Shown piece by piece: positions 1 through 7,586 of a stretch of DNA of 64,000 nucleotides. The notes under the pieces are model-generated. The model had not been told where the DNA came from and made no database searches. It saw only the letters and a list, made by a program, of their open reading frames with translations. Position 1 is the stretch's first letter; every line of letters starts with the position of its first letter. Origin of the DNA: Pseudomonas sp. ATCC PTA-122608 (lineage in GTDB: Bacteria > Pseudomonadota > Gammaproteobacteria > Pseudomonadales > Pseudomonadaceae); NCBI RefSeq assembly GCF_001952855.1, contig NZ_LPNO01000002.1, forward strand, positions 102,459 to 166,458, given 5' to 3'. Made by a program: the position numbers and the translations under genes.

Positions 1-1
1 C

Positions 2-196
2 TCCTACAATGTCTGGGACCTGGCGGGTACCTACAACTGGAACAAGTCCCTGGCCGTCACATTGGGCGCGAAGAACCTGTTCGACCGCGCGCCGCCATTC
101 AGCAACCAGACCTACGCGTTCCAGAGCGGGTACGACCCCAAGTACGCCGACCCGTTTGGGCGGATCCTCTACACCCGAGTCAGTTACAACTTCTGA
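2..196 (+). CDS. TonB-dependent receptor, C-terminal fragment
   Basis: Only the last 64 codons are inside the window, in frame from base 2. The piece contains the pattern VTLGAKNLFDRAPPFSNQ and ends in YTRVSYNF, which is the last beta strand of a TonB-dependent outer-membrane barrel with its terminal Phe for BAM recognition. Such receptors take up siderophores, vitamin B12, sugars or sulfur esters. The substrate cannot be read from this fragment. It lies on the same strand as, and 160 bp upstream of, the GntR/ABC cluster, so it may supply the outer-membrane step for that importer (inference). The start and plug domain lie outside the window. Confidence 0.85.
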   Translation, partial: SYNVWDLAGTYNWNKSLAVTLGAKNLFDRAPPFSNQTYAFQSGYDPKYADPFGRILYTRVSYNF

Positions 197-240
197 TTTT
201 TCATCAGGTCTGGACGCTGCTCTATAAATTAGGCTGGTTC

Positions 241-265
241 GCTGCACCTACCTCCTAGGTGCAGC
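241..265. terminator. Hairpin after the TonB receptor gene
   Basis: A perfect 10-bp stem, GCTGCACCTA / TAGGTGCAGC, encloses a 5-base loop 45 bp after the receptor stop codon. No T-run follows, so it may be a weak or Rho-assisted terminator or an mRNA 3' stabiliser. Confidence 0.5.
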
Positions 266-314
266 GTGATTCTCCTGTCCATAACCTTATTCCAAAACGG
301 TATTTCCGCGCCCT

Positions 315-354
315 TCATAAGACTCCTTATGATCACGTCATAACTCGTTATGAC
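315..354. promoter_or_regulatory. Tandem palindromes upstream of gntR-type gene
   Basis: Two inverted repeats with the same core lie just before the GntR gene. The first is TCATAA-gactcc-TTATGA (315-332). The second is GTCATAAC-tc-GTTATGAC (337-354), with perfect 8-bp arms. The second ends 2 bp before the GTG and 11 bp before the ATG start. They are the natural candidates for autoregulatory binding sites of the UTRA-type regulator that follows; this is an inference from position and symmetry. Confidence 0.5.
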
Positions 355-356
355 AA

Positions 357-1127
357 GTGACCCTGATGAACGAATCAACCGTCGCCTTATCCCCTCTGTC
401 CAGCGTTCCGCTGCATGCCCAACTGCGGGATCTACTGCGCAGCCGCATCCTCGATGGTGAGTACGCGCCGAATACCCAGATGCCTTCCGAAAGCGAGCTG
501 GGTGCGCGCTTCAAAGTCAGCCGCATCACCGTGCGCCAGGCCTTGGGTGATCTGCAAAAGGAAGGTCTGATCTACAAGATCCACGGCAAGGGTACCTTCG
601 TCTCCAAGCCCAAGGCTTATCAGAACGTCAGTACTCTGCAAGGGTTGGGCGAGTCCATGACCGAGCGCGGCTATGAAGTGATCAACCGTCTGCGCAGCTA
701 CCGCTTTGTGCCCGCTGACAAGTTGGTGGCCGAGCGCCTGGGCGTGGAGGAGGGCACCACTGTCACGCAGATCAAGCGCGTACGGCTGATCAACCGCGAG
801 CCGGTGTCGCTGGAAATCACCTACCTCAGCCAGGCCCTGGGCGAACGCCTGGAAAACGCCGACCTGGTGACCCGCGACATCTTTCTGATCCTGGAGAACG
901 ACTGCGGCCTGCAACTGGGTCACGCCGATGTGGCGATTGACGCGGTGCTCGCCGACAGCGAACTGACCCAGGCGCTGAACGTGGAGGCGGGTTCGCCGAT
1001 CATGCGCATCGAGCGCCTGACCCACACCGCCGACGGCCAGCCGGTGGACTTTGAACACCTGTATTACCGCGGCGATGCGTTTCAGTACCGCCTGCGCATC
1101 GACCGTCAGCGAGGTAGCCGCCCGTGA
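357..1127 (+). CDS. GntR-family regulator, HutC/UTRA type
   Basis: This is a transcription factor with an N-terminal winged helix-turn-helix at about residues 18-83 (motif SRITVRQALGDLQKEGLIYK, then the wing HGKGTFV) and a C-terminal UTRA ligand-binding domain at about 100-250. The total of 256 residues is normal for the HutC subfamily. Either GTG 357 or ATG 366 could be the start; neither has a clear ribosome site. The 3' end overlaps the next gene by 4 bp, so it is the first gene of the operon it probably controls. The effector is unknown. The palindromes at 315-354 are the likely operator. Confidence 0.92.
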   Translation: MTLMNESTVALSPLSSVPLHAQLRDLLRSRILDGEYAPNTQMPSESELGARFKVSRITVRQALGDLQKEGLIYKIHGKGTFVSKPKAYQNVSTLQGLGESMTERGYEVINRLRSYRFVPADKLVAERLGVEEGTTVTQIKRVRLINREPVSLEITYLSQALGERLENADLVTRDIFLILENDCGLQLGHADVAIDAVLADSELTQALNVEAGSPIMRIERLTHTADGQPVDFEHLYYRGDAFQYRLRIDRQRGSRP

Positions 1128-2857
1128 GCCGCAAAACCCTGGAAATGGAATACGACATCGTGGTGATCGGCGGCGGCACCGCCGGCCCCATGGCAGCGAT
1201 CAAGGCCAAGGAGGCCAACCGCGATTTACGCGTTCTGTTGATCGACAAGGCCAACGTCAAACGCAGCGGCGCCATCAGCATGGGCATGGACGGGCTGAAC
1301 AACGCGATTATTCCAGGCCACTCCACGCCGGAGCAGTACACCAAGGAAATCACGATCGCCAACGACGGCATCGTCAACCAGGCGGCGGTGTATGCCTACG
1401 CGACCCACAGCTTTGAAACCATCGAGCAGTTGGACCGCTGGGGCGTGAAGTTCGAGAAAGACGAAACCGGCGATTACGCGGTGAAAAAAGTCCATCACAT
1501 GGGCGCTTACGTGCTGCCGATGCCGGAAGGGCACGACATCAAGAAGGTGCTGTATCGCCAGCTCAAGCGGGCGCGGGTCAACATCACCAACCGGCTGGTC
1601 TGCACCCGTTTGCTGACCGACAGCGAAGGCGCAGTAAACGGCGTGATGGGGTTTGACTGCCGCACGGCCGACTTCCAGGTGATCAAGGCCAAGGCGGTCA
1701 TCCTGTGCTGCGGCGCGGCCGGCCGCCTGGGTTTGCCATCGTCGGGTTACCTGATGGGCACCTATGAAAACCCGACCAACGCCGGCGACGGCTACGCCAT
1801 GGCCTACCACGCAGGTGCGGAACTGGCGAACCTGGAGTGCTTCCAGATCAACCCGCTGATCAAGGACTACAACGGCCCGGCCTGCGCTTATGTCACCGGG
1901 CCCTTGGGTGGCTACACCGCCAACAACAAGGGTGAGCGCTTTATTGAATGCGACTACTGGAGCGGGCAGATGATGTGGGAGTTCCACCAGGAGCTCGAAA
2001 GCGGTAACGGCCCGGTGTTTCTCAAGCTCGATCACCTGGCCGAGGAAACCATCCAGAACATCGAGCAGATCCTGCACAGCAACGAGCGTCCCAGCCGTGG
2101 TCAGTTTCACGCCAACCGGGGCACCGACTACCGCAGCCAGATGGTCGAGATGCACATCTCCGAGATCGGCTTCTGCAGCGGGCATTCGGCGTCGGGCGTG
2201 TGGGTCAACGAGCGCGCCGAGACGTCGGTCAAGGGCCTGTATTCGGCGGGCGACATGGCGGCCGTGCCGCATAACTACATGCTCGGTGCGTTCACCTATG
2301 GCTGGTTCGCCGGCATCAACGCTGCCAGCTTTGTGGCCGGGCGCGAATTCAGCGCGGTGGATGCCCGGCAAGTCGCCACCGAGCAGGCTCGGGTCTACGC
2401 GCCGCTGGACCGCGAAACCGGCCTGCCGCCGGCCCAGGTCGAGTACAAGCTGCGGCGCTTCGTCAACGATTACCTGCAACCGCCCAAGGTCACCCGCAAG
2501 ATGGAAATCGGTTTGCAACGCTTTGCCGACATCGAGCGCGACCTGGACCAGATGAAAGCCCACAACCCCCATGAATTGATGCGCGCGATGGAAACCAGCG
2601 TGATTCGCGACTGCGCCGAAATGGCCGCCCGCGCCTCACTGTACCGCGCTGAAAGCCGCTGGGGTTTGTACCACTACCGGGTTGACCACCCGCAACGCAA
2701 CGATGCCGACTGGTTCTGCCATTGCCACCTGAAAAAAGGTGACGACGGGCAGATGGTCAGCTTCAAGAAACCCGTCGAGCCGTATGTGATTGCGTTGGAT
2801 GCCGAAGAGCTGCAGGCCTACGACCGCCTGCGGGTGGGCGCCCACGCGGCTGCCTGA
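1124..2857 (+). CDS. AprA-like FAD-dependent reductase/dehydrogenase flavoprotein
   Basis: This 577-residue protein belongs to the fumarate reductase/succinate dehydrogenase/APS reductase flavoprotein superfamily. The dinucleotide-binding motif GGGTAG is at residues 16-21 after a hydrophobic beta strand. The segment KRSGAISMGMDGLN (46-59) resembles the APS reductase alpha subunit (AprA) rather than SdhA/FrdA, and it lacks the His that carries covalent FAD in those enzymes. A late segment with SAGDMA closes the FAD domain. The gene directly after it encodes an AprB-like ferredoxin, as in aprBA loci. The host is presumably an aerobe with an importer next door, so a dissimilatory sulfate role is unlikely; the substrate is unknown. 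It overlaps the regulator gene by 4 bp. Confidence 0.85.
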   Translation: MSRKTLEMEYDIVVIGGGTAGPMAAIKAKEANRDLRVLLIDKANVKRSGAISMGMDGLNNAIIPGHSTPEQYTKEITIANDGIVNQAAVYAYATHSFETIEQLDRWGVKFEKDETGDYAVKKVHHMGAYVLPMPEGHDIKKVLYRQLKRARVNITNRLVCTRLLTDSEGAVNGVMGFDCRTADFQVIKAKAVILCCGAAGRLGLPSSGYLMGTYENPTNAGDGYAMAYHAGAELANLECFQINPLIKDYNGPACAYVTGPLGGYTANNKGERFIECDYWSGQMMWEFHQELESGNGPVFLKLDHLAEETIQNIEQILHSNERPSRGQFHANRGTDYRSQMVEMHISEIGFCSGHSASGVWVNERAETSVKGLYSAGDMAAVPHNYMLGAFTYGWFAGINAASFVAGREFSAVDARQVATEQARVYAPLDRETGLPPAQVEYKLRRFVNDYLQPPKVTRKMEIGLQRFADIERDLDQMKAHNPHELMRAMETSVIRDCAEMAARASLYRAESRWGLYHYRVDHPQRNDADWFCHCHLKKGDDGQMVSFKKPVEPYVIALDAEELQAYDRLRVGAHAAA

Positions 2858-2912
2858 ACCTGCGTTGCACCGCTACAGCCAGAGAGCGCAAAAGCGCCAA
2901 GGACACCGTGAA

Positions 2913-3158
2913 ATGGCCTATCAGCCCCAGGAAATATTCTTCCGCTCCAATGCCCCGGTGACGGTGGATGAAGACAAGTGCATCGCCGAAAAAGGCTGCA
3001 CGGTCTGCGTCGACGTGTGCCCGATGGACCTGTTGGCGATCAATCCGGCAACCCAGAAAGCGTACATGGCGTTCGATGAATGCTGGTACTGCATGCCCTG
3101 TGAAAAAGATTGCCCCACCGGCGCAGTCAAGGTCGAGATCCCGTACCTGCTGCGCTGA
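2913..3158 (+). CDS. AprB-like ferredoxin, two [4Fe-4S] clusters
   Basis: This is an 81-residue iron-sulfur protein. Cys23, 29, 32 and 36 (C-x5-C-x2-C-x3-CP) and Cys57, 60, 63 and 67 (CWYCMPCEKDCPT) form two cluster sites, with a spacer typical of the APS reductase beta subunit. True AprB is about 150 residues and has a C-terminal tail that clasps AprA; here the protein ends 14 residues after the last Cys, so the tail is missing. The ATG at 2913 is preceded by AAGGA at 2899-2903. It probably passes electrons to or from the flavoprotein encoded just upstream. Confidence 0.9.
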   Translation: MAYQPQEIFFRSNAPVTVDEDKCIAEKGCTVCVDVCPMDLLAINPATQKAYMAFDECWYCMPCEKDCPTGAVKVEIPYLLR

Positions 3159-3281
3159 GATCTGCCGCAAACGCCATCCGCCAACCCCGGACGCCATCCG
3201 AGTGACACCCCCTCGTTTCCCACCACGCCAGACCGTGGCGGAGACGACTCTTTCAACCACGATTCGAGGGGAACTACCCAA

Positions 3282-4688
3282 ATGTTATTACGTGCAACCT
3301 TGGCCGGCCTGGTGCTGGCTTCCTTGAGCCTGTCGGCTCAGGCCCAAACGATCCGGGTGGCCATCGGCACCCAGGACACCACCATCAACTGTGCGGCGGG
3401 CGGCTTGCTGATCCGCGAGCTGGGGCTGTTGGACAAGTACCTGCCACACGACGGCAAGTACAAGGACGCTACCTACGACGTGCAGTGGAAAAACTTCACC
3501 AGTGGCGCGCCGCTGACTAATGAAATGGTCGCCGGCAAACTGGACTTTGGCGCGATGGCCGACTTCCCCGGCGCCTTCAATGGCGTGGCGTTCGAAGCGG
3601 CGGGCAAGCACAGCCTGTTTATCAGCGTGTTGTCGGGCAATATCAAGGGCAGCGGCAATGGCATCGTGGTGCCGATTGCTTCCAGCGCCCAGTCCCTGGC
3701 CGACCTGAAAGGCAAGACCATCTCCGTACCATTCGCCTCGACGGCCCACGGCATGTTGCTGCGCGCCGTTGCAGCCCAGGGTTGGGACCCGCTCAAGGAC
3801 GTCAACATCATTGCCCAGGCGCCCGAAGTGGCGGGTTCGGCGTTGCAGGCCAACAAGATCGACGCCCATGCGGACTTTGTGCCGTTTGGCGAACTGTTCC
3901 CCAACCGGGGTTTTGCCCGCAAGATCTACGACGGCTCGCAATCCAATACCCCGACGTTTCACGGCGCGCTGGTGGACGAGGGTTACGCCAAACAGTACCC
4001 GGAAGTGGTCATCGCCTACCTGCGCGCAAGTATCGAGGCCAATCAGTTGCTGGCCGCAGAACCGGAGAAGTACAGCGAACTGATCGAAAAAGTCACCGGT
4101 GTCGAAGCCGAGGTCAACTATCTGTTCCATGGCCCGCTGGGGGTGCAAACCCGTGACCTGAGCTGGAAACCCGAATACCGCCAGGCCGTGGGCACCGCGA
4201 TCGACACCCTCAAATTGCTGAAAAAGGCCGACCGCGGTCTGGACCTCAATATCTTTATCGACGACCAGTACATCCGTGCCGCGTTCAAGGCATCTGGCCT
4301 GGACTATGCGGCGCAATTGGGCAATTACACCCAATCCCCGCTGAAGGCCAATGATGCCCTGACCGGCAAACCGATCACCGACTGGAAGCATGTCGCGCAA
4401 ATCTGGGTCAAGGGCGAGCCCAAGGTGCGCGATTACGCATCGGCCGAGGCGGCGTTCACCGCCCTGGACAGCCTGAACAAACAAGGCAAGGCGGTGCGCG
4501 CGGTCTATGCCCAGGCCCAGGACAGCGGCATCAAGTTGTTGGCCAGCCAGGCGTGGTTTGCGAGCAATCAGCAAGGCCAACTCAGCGCGTTCCTGCTCAA
4601 GGGCCAGGCGCAGCAGTTCGCCCAGGCCCAGGGCGGCAAGGTGTTCAACTTTACCGACGCCGGCGCGCAGGCCGTTGCCGGTCGCTGA
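3282..4688 (+). CDS. ABC transporter substrate-binding protein, SsuA/NrtA type, with long C-terminal extension
   Basis: This is a periplasmic solute-binding protein with a Sec signal peptide cut after about residue 22 (LSLSAQA-QT). Residues of about 25-330 follow the NMT1/SsuA/TauA fold used for nitrate, sulfonates and similar anions. At 468 residues it is some 130 longer than usual. The extra tail (from about 350) contains the pattern AQQFAQAQGGKVFNF, which faintly recalls NosL-type domains; I give this only as a hint. It starts 123 bp after the ferredoxin gene and 12 bp before the permease gene. Its GAGGGG ribosome site (3266-3271) can pair with CCCCTC at 3209-3214. Confidence 0.88.
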   Translation: MLLRATLAGLVLASLSLSAQAQTIRVAIGTQDTTINCAAGGLLIRELGLLDKYLPHDGKYKDATYDVQWKNFTSGAPLTNEMVAGKLDFGAMADFPGAFNGVAFEAAGKHSLFISVLSGNIKGSGNGIVVPIASSAQSLADLKGKTISVPFASTAHGMLLRAVAAQGWDPLKDVNIIAQAPEVAGSALQANKIDAHADFVPFGELFPNRGFARKIYDGSQSNTPTFHGALVDEGYAKQYPEVVIAYLRASIEANQLLAAEPEKYSELIEKVTGVEAEVNYLFHGPLGVQTRDLSWKPEYRQAVGTAIDTLKLLKKADRGLDLNIFIDDQYIRAAFKASGLDYAAQLGNYTQSPLKANDALTGKPITDWKHVAQIWVKGEPKVRDYASAEAAFTALDSLNKQGKAVRAVYAQAQDSGIKLLASQAWFASNQQGQLSAFLLKGQAQQFAQAQGGKVFNFTDAGAQAVAGR

Positions 4689-4700
4689 GGGAGCGTGTTC

Positions 4701-5483
4701 ATGACAAGCACCCCATGGCGCTGGCTGCCCAAGGCCGCTTCATTGCTGTTGTGCCTGCTGTTCTGGCAGTTGGCGGCCAGCCAGCACTGGAACCTGTGGC
4801 TGGTGACCTTCGCCAATGTGCCCACGCCGGGCTCCGTGGTGCAGGCCGCCCTTGGGCTGGCGGACTCGGGCAAGCTCGCCAGGCACCTGGGTGCGAGTTT
4901 GACCCGGGTGTTTGAAGGCTACCTGGCGGCAGCAGTGGTGGGCATCGGCCTGGGCATCGCGATTGGCCGCTGGAAGTGGGCGGAAGACCTGCTGTTGCCG
5001 CCATTGGAGGTGATCCGGCCGATCCCGGCGGTGGCCTGGATTCCGCTGGCGATCCTGATGTTCCCGTCGTCGGAGGTGTCGATGATCTTCATTACTTTTA
5101 CCGGCGCGCTGTTTCCGGTGTTGCTCAATACCGTGCATGGCGTGGAGGGCGTCGACCCACGGCTGATCGCTTCGGCACGCAGCCTGGGGGCAGGGCGCCG
5201 GGCGATCCTGCTGGAAGTGATCCTGCCAGGCGCCGCGCCGAGCATCATCACCGGCCTGGCGATTGGCATGGGTACTTCGTGGTTCTGCCTGGTGACGGCG
5301 GAAATGATCTCCGGCCAATACGGCATCGGCTATTACACCTGGGAGTCCTACACCATCCAGAACTATGCCGACATTGTCGTCGGCATGCTGTTGATCGGGG
5401 TGCTGGGCATGGGCAGCAGCCTGTTGGTCAAGCGCCTCGGTGCACTGTTCACGCCCTGGCATCGACCACGAGGTAAAGCCTGA
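4701..5483 (+). CDS. ABC transporter permease, SsuC/TauC family
   Basis: This is an inner-membrane permease of the BPD_transp_1 fold, 260 residues from the ATG at 4701. A first membrane helix (LLLCLLFWQLAAS) is followed by a core of about five helices. The ATPase-contact loop is visible as SARSLGAGRRAILLEVILPG near the middle of the protein. An in-frame GTG at 4695 is possible, but the ATG fits the family better. The stop overlaps the ATG of the ATPase gene (TGATG), indicating translational coupling. The protein resembles permeases for aliphatic sulfonates, taurine and nitrate. Confidence 0.92.
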   Translation: MTSTPWRWLPKAASLLLCLLFWQLAASQHWNLWLVTFANVPTPGSVVQAALGLADSGKLARHLGASLTRVFEGYLAAAVVGIGLGIAIGRWKWAEDLLLPPLEVIRPIPAVAWIPLAILMFPSSEVSMIFITFTGALFPVLLNTVHGVEGVDPRLIASARSLGAGRRAILLEVILPGAAPSIITGLAIGMGTSWFCLVTAEMISGQYGIGYYTWESYTIQNYADIVVGMLLIGVLGMGSSLLVKRLGALFTPWHRPRGKA

Positions 5484-6322
5484 TGAGTCAACTTGAAGGG
5501 CGTGTCGAGATTCGCGGCTTGTCTATTGTATTGGGCGAAAAGCAGCAGGCATTCGAGGCGGTGAAAGCGTTGGATTGCAGGATCGAGCCGGGCCAGTTTG
5601 TGTGCATCCTCGGGCCGTCCGGGTGTGGCAAGTCGACCTTGCTCGGCGCGCTGGCCGGGCACCTCACGCCGAGCCAGGGCACCCTGGAAATGGACGGCGA
5701 GCCGGTTGCCGGGCCTTCCCAGCAGCGGGGCATGGTGTTTCAGCAACACACCCTGTTCCCATGGCGCTCGGTGCGCGAAAACGTCGCCTTTGGCCTGAAG
5801 ATGCGCGGCGTGGGCAAGGCCGAGCGTCTTGCTGCCGCCGATGGCATTCTTCAACTGGTGGGTCTGGAAGATTTTGCCGAGCGCTGGCCCAACCAGCTGT
5901 CTGGCGGCATGCAGCAGCGGGTGGAAATCGCCCGGGTGTTGATCAACCGTCCCGGCCTGCTGTTGATGGACGAACCCTTCGGCGCGCTGGATGCCTTGAC
6001 CCGCATGAAGATGCAGGCGTTGCTGCTGGACATCTGGACGCGTATCCGCACCACGGTGGTGTTTGTCACCCATGACATCGACGAAGCGCTGTTCCTGGCC
6101 GACCGCATCCTGGTCATGAGCCCACGTCCGGGGCGCATTATCGAAGATTTCCTGCTGACCTTCCCGAGGCCGCGCAGCACCGAGCTGATGACCTCGCCGG
6201 AATTTACCCACCTCAAGCGCCATTGCCTTGAGCTGTTGCACCACGAAGAGGGTCGCCAGTTGCCACGGCTGAACCCGCTCGGGCTACCCAACGATCACCC
6301 AAGACCGCGATTTGCCATATGA
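5483..6322 (+). CDS. ABC transporter ATP-binding protein, SsuB/TauB family
   Basis: This is the energising subunit of the importer, 279 residues. Walker A is GPSGCGKST (44-52), the Q-loop is in VFQQHTLFPW, the signature is LSGGMQQRVEIARVL, Walker B is LLMDEPFGALD and the H-loop is FVTHDIDEALFLADR. The order and the MSPRPG segment are those of nitrate/sulfonate/bicarbonate ATPases. It overlaps the permease gene by 1 bp and the HEAT gene by 4 bp. Confidence 0.94.
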   Translation: MSQLEGRVEIRGLSIVLGEKQQAFEAVKALDCRIEPGQFVCILGPSGCGKSTLLGALAGHLTPSQGTLEMDGEPVAGPSQQRGMVFQQHTLFPWRSVRENVAFGLKMRGVGKAERLAAADGILQLVGLEDFAERWPNQLSGGMQQRVEIARVLINRPGLLLMDEPFGALDALTRMKMQALLLDIWTRIRTTVVFVTHDIDEALFLADRILVMSPRPGRIIEDFLLTFPRPRSTELMTSPEFTHLKRHCLELLHHEEGRQLPRLNPLGLPNDHPRPRFAI

Positions 6323-7272
6323 CCTATGAAACCGAAAACCCCGACATCGAAGCCCTGCGCCCCCGGCTGCAAGCGCCGGATGCCGGCATGCGCCGGATCG
6401 CCCTGATTGATTTGGCAGACCTGGAAGACCCAGACGGCCTGGTGTGGCTGGTAGACAGCCTGCGCCACGACCCGGCCACCGACGTGCGCGCCCAGGCCGC
6501 CAGCCTGCTGGAAGCCTGGGAGGAAGACGAAGTGGTCGAGGCGCTGTGCCAGGCGCTGACCGACACCGAGGTATCGGTGCGTGACGCAGCCGCCCAGAGC
6601 TTGAGCGTGCTCAAGACAACACAGGCGGGCCGGTTGTTATTGCCCTGGACCACCCACGCCGACGTCAGTGTGCGCACGGCTATATTTCGTGCCTTGCGCG
6701 AGTTGCGCCTGGAGGCAGCGGCGCCGTCGGCACTATTGGCGCTGAAGGATGCCGATGCTGGCGTACGCCGCGAAGCGGTCGGCGTGCTCGGCTGGCTAAA
6801 GCACCTGCCGGCACTGGAGGCCTTGGCGATACTGGCCAGCAGCGACCCGGACACCGAAGTCCGGCGCGCCGCCACCGGCGCCCTGGGTCTTGCCAGTGAT
6901 GATCGGGTGCTACCCGCGCTGTATGACGCGTTGCAGGACGTCACTTGGCAAGTGCGGGAGGAGGCGGCGACTACCCTGGGCAAAGTCGGTAGTGCCAGTG
7001 CAGGTGACGCCTTGATCAAGGCGCTGGCCGATGACTACTGGCAAGTCCGCCTGCGCGCAACCCGCAGCCTGGGTCGCCTGCGCTATGCCCCAGCGTTGCA
7101 CGGGCTGGTCCTGACCTTGGGCCATAGCATCAGCAATCTGCGCAAGGAAGCCGCTCTGGCACTGGGCGAATTGGGCGATCGCCAAGCCCTTGGTCCGTTG
7201 CGTGATGCCGCCGTCGATGGCGACCCGGAAGTGCGCAAGGCGGTCCGCATTGCCCTGGAGCAACTGCAATGA
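6319..7272 (+). CDS. HEAT-repeat protein
   Basis: This is a 317-residue soluble alpha-solenoid made almost entirely of PBS-lyase/EZ-type HEAT repeats of about 31 residues. Each carries a recognisable VRxxAAxxLG or VRREAVGVLG helix, and about nine repeats can be counted. There is no signal peptide and no catalytic motif. Such proteins act as scaffolds or bind cofactor-carrying partners. The ATG overlaps the ATPase stop and the 3' end overlaps the DUF971 gene by 4 bp, so it is made as part of this operon. A scaffold role for the flavoprotein/ferredoxin pair or for cluster assembly is plausible but is inference only. Confidence 0.88.
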   Translation: MTYETENPDIEALRPRLQAPDAGMRRIALIDLADLEDPDGLVWLVDSLRHDPATDVRAQAASLLEAWEEDEVVEALCQALTDTEVSVRDAAAQSLSVLKTTQAGRLLLPWTTHADVSVRTAIFRALRELRLEAAAPSALLALKDADAGVRREAVGVLGWLKHLPALEALAILASSDPDTEVRRAATGALGLASDDRVLPALYDALQDVTWQVREEAATTLGKVGSASAGDALIKALADDYWQVRLRATRSLGRLRYAPALHGLVLTLGHSISNLRKEAALALGELGDRQALGPLRDAAVDGDPEVRKAVRIALEQLQ

Positions 7273-7586
7273 ACAGCGCACCGAAAAGCATTGGGCGCGA
7301 TGATGAAGGACGCTTGAGGCTGGAATGGCATGAAGGCGTGCAATGGATCGACCATACCCGCCTGCGCCGTGAATGCCCGTGTTCACAGTGCAGGGCCTTT
7401 CGGTTGAGGGGCATGCTGCCGCTGGTATCGGACCGTGTTCGGGTATTGGAAGTGCATCCCCAGGGGTATGGCGTGCAGTTGATCTTCAGCGATGGGCATC
7501 AGCGGGGGATTTACCCGTGGGCCTATTTGGCGGGCATGGGGCTTCAGGCTGAGGCCCCAATTTCCACTGCTCAGGTACGCGGCTGA
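7269..7586 (+). CDS. DUF971 (GBBH-like N-terminal domain) protein
   Basis: This is a 105-residue stand-alone DUF971 domain. It has the characteristic LRRECPCSQCRAF segment (Cys-x-Cys-x2-Cys, probable metal ligands) and the closing FSDGHQRGIYPWAYL motif. The same domain forms the N terminus of gamma-butyrobetaine hydroxylase and is fused to some Mrp/ApbC iron-sulfur carriers. It is the last gene of the operon and its 3' end overlaps the convergent exporter gene by 16 bp. Given the neighbouring two-cluster ferredoxin, a part in iron-sulfur maturation is conceivable (inference). Confidence 0.88.
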   Translation: MNSAPKSIGRDDEGRLRLEWHEGVQWIDHTRLRRECPCSQCRAFRLRGMLPLVSDRVRVLEVHPQGYGVQLIFSDGHQRGIYPWAYLAGMGLQAEAPISTAQVRG

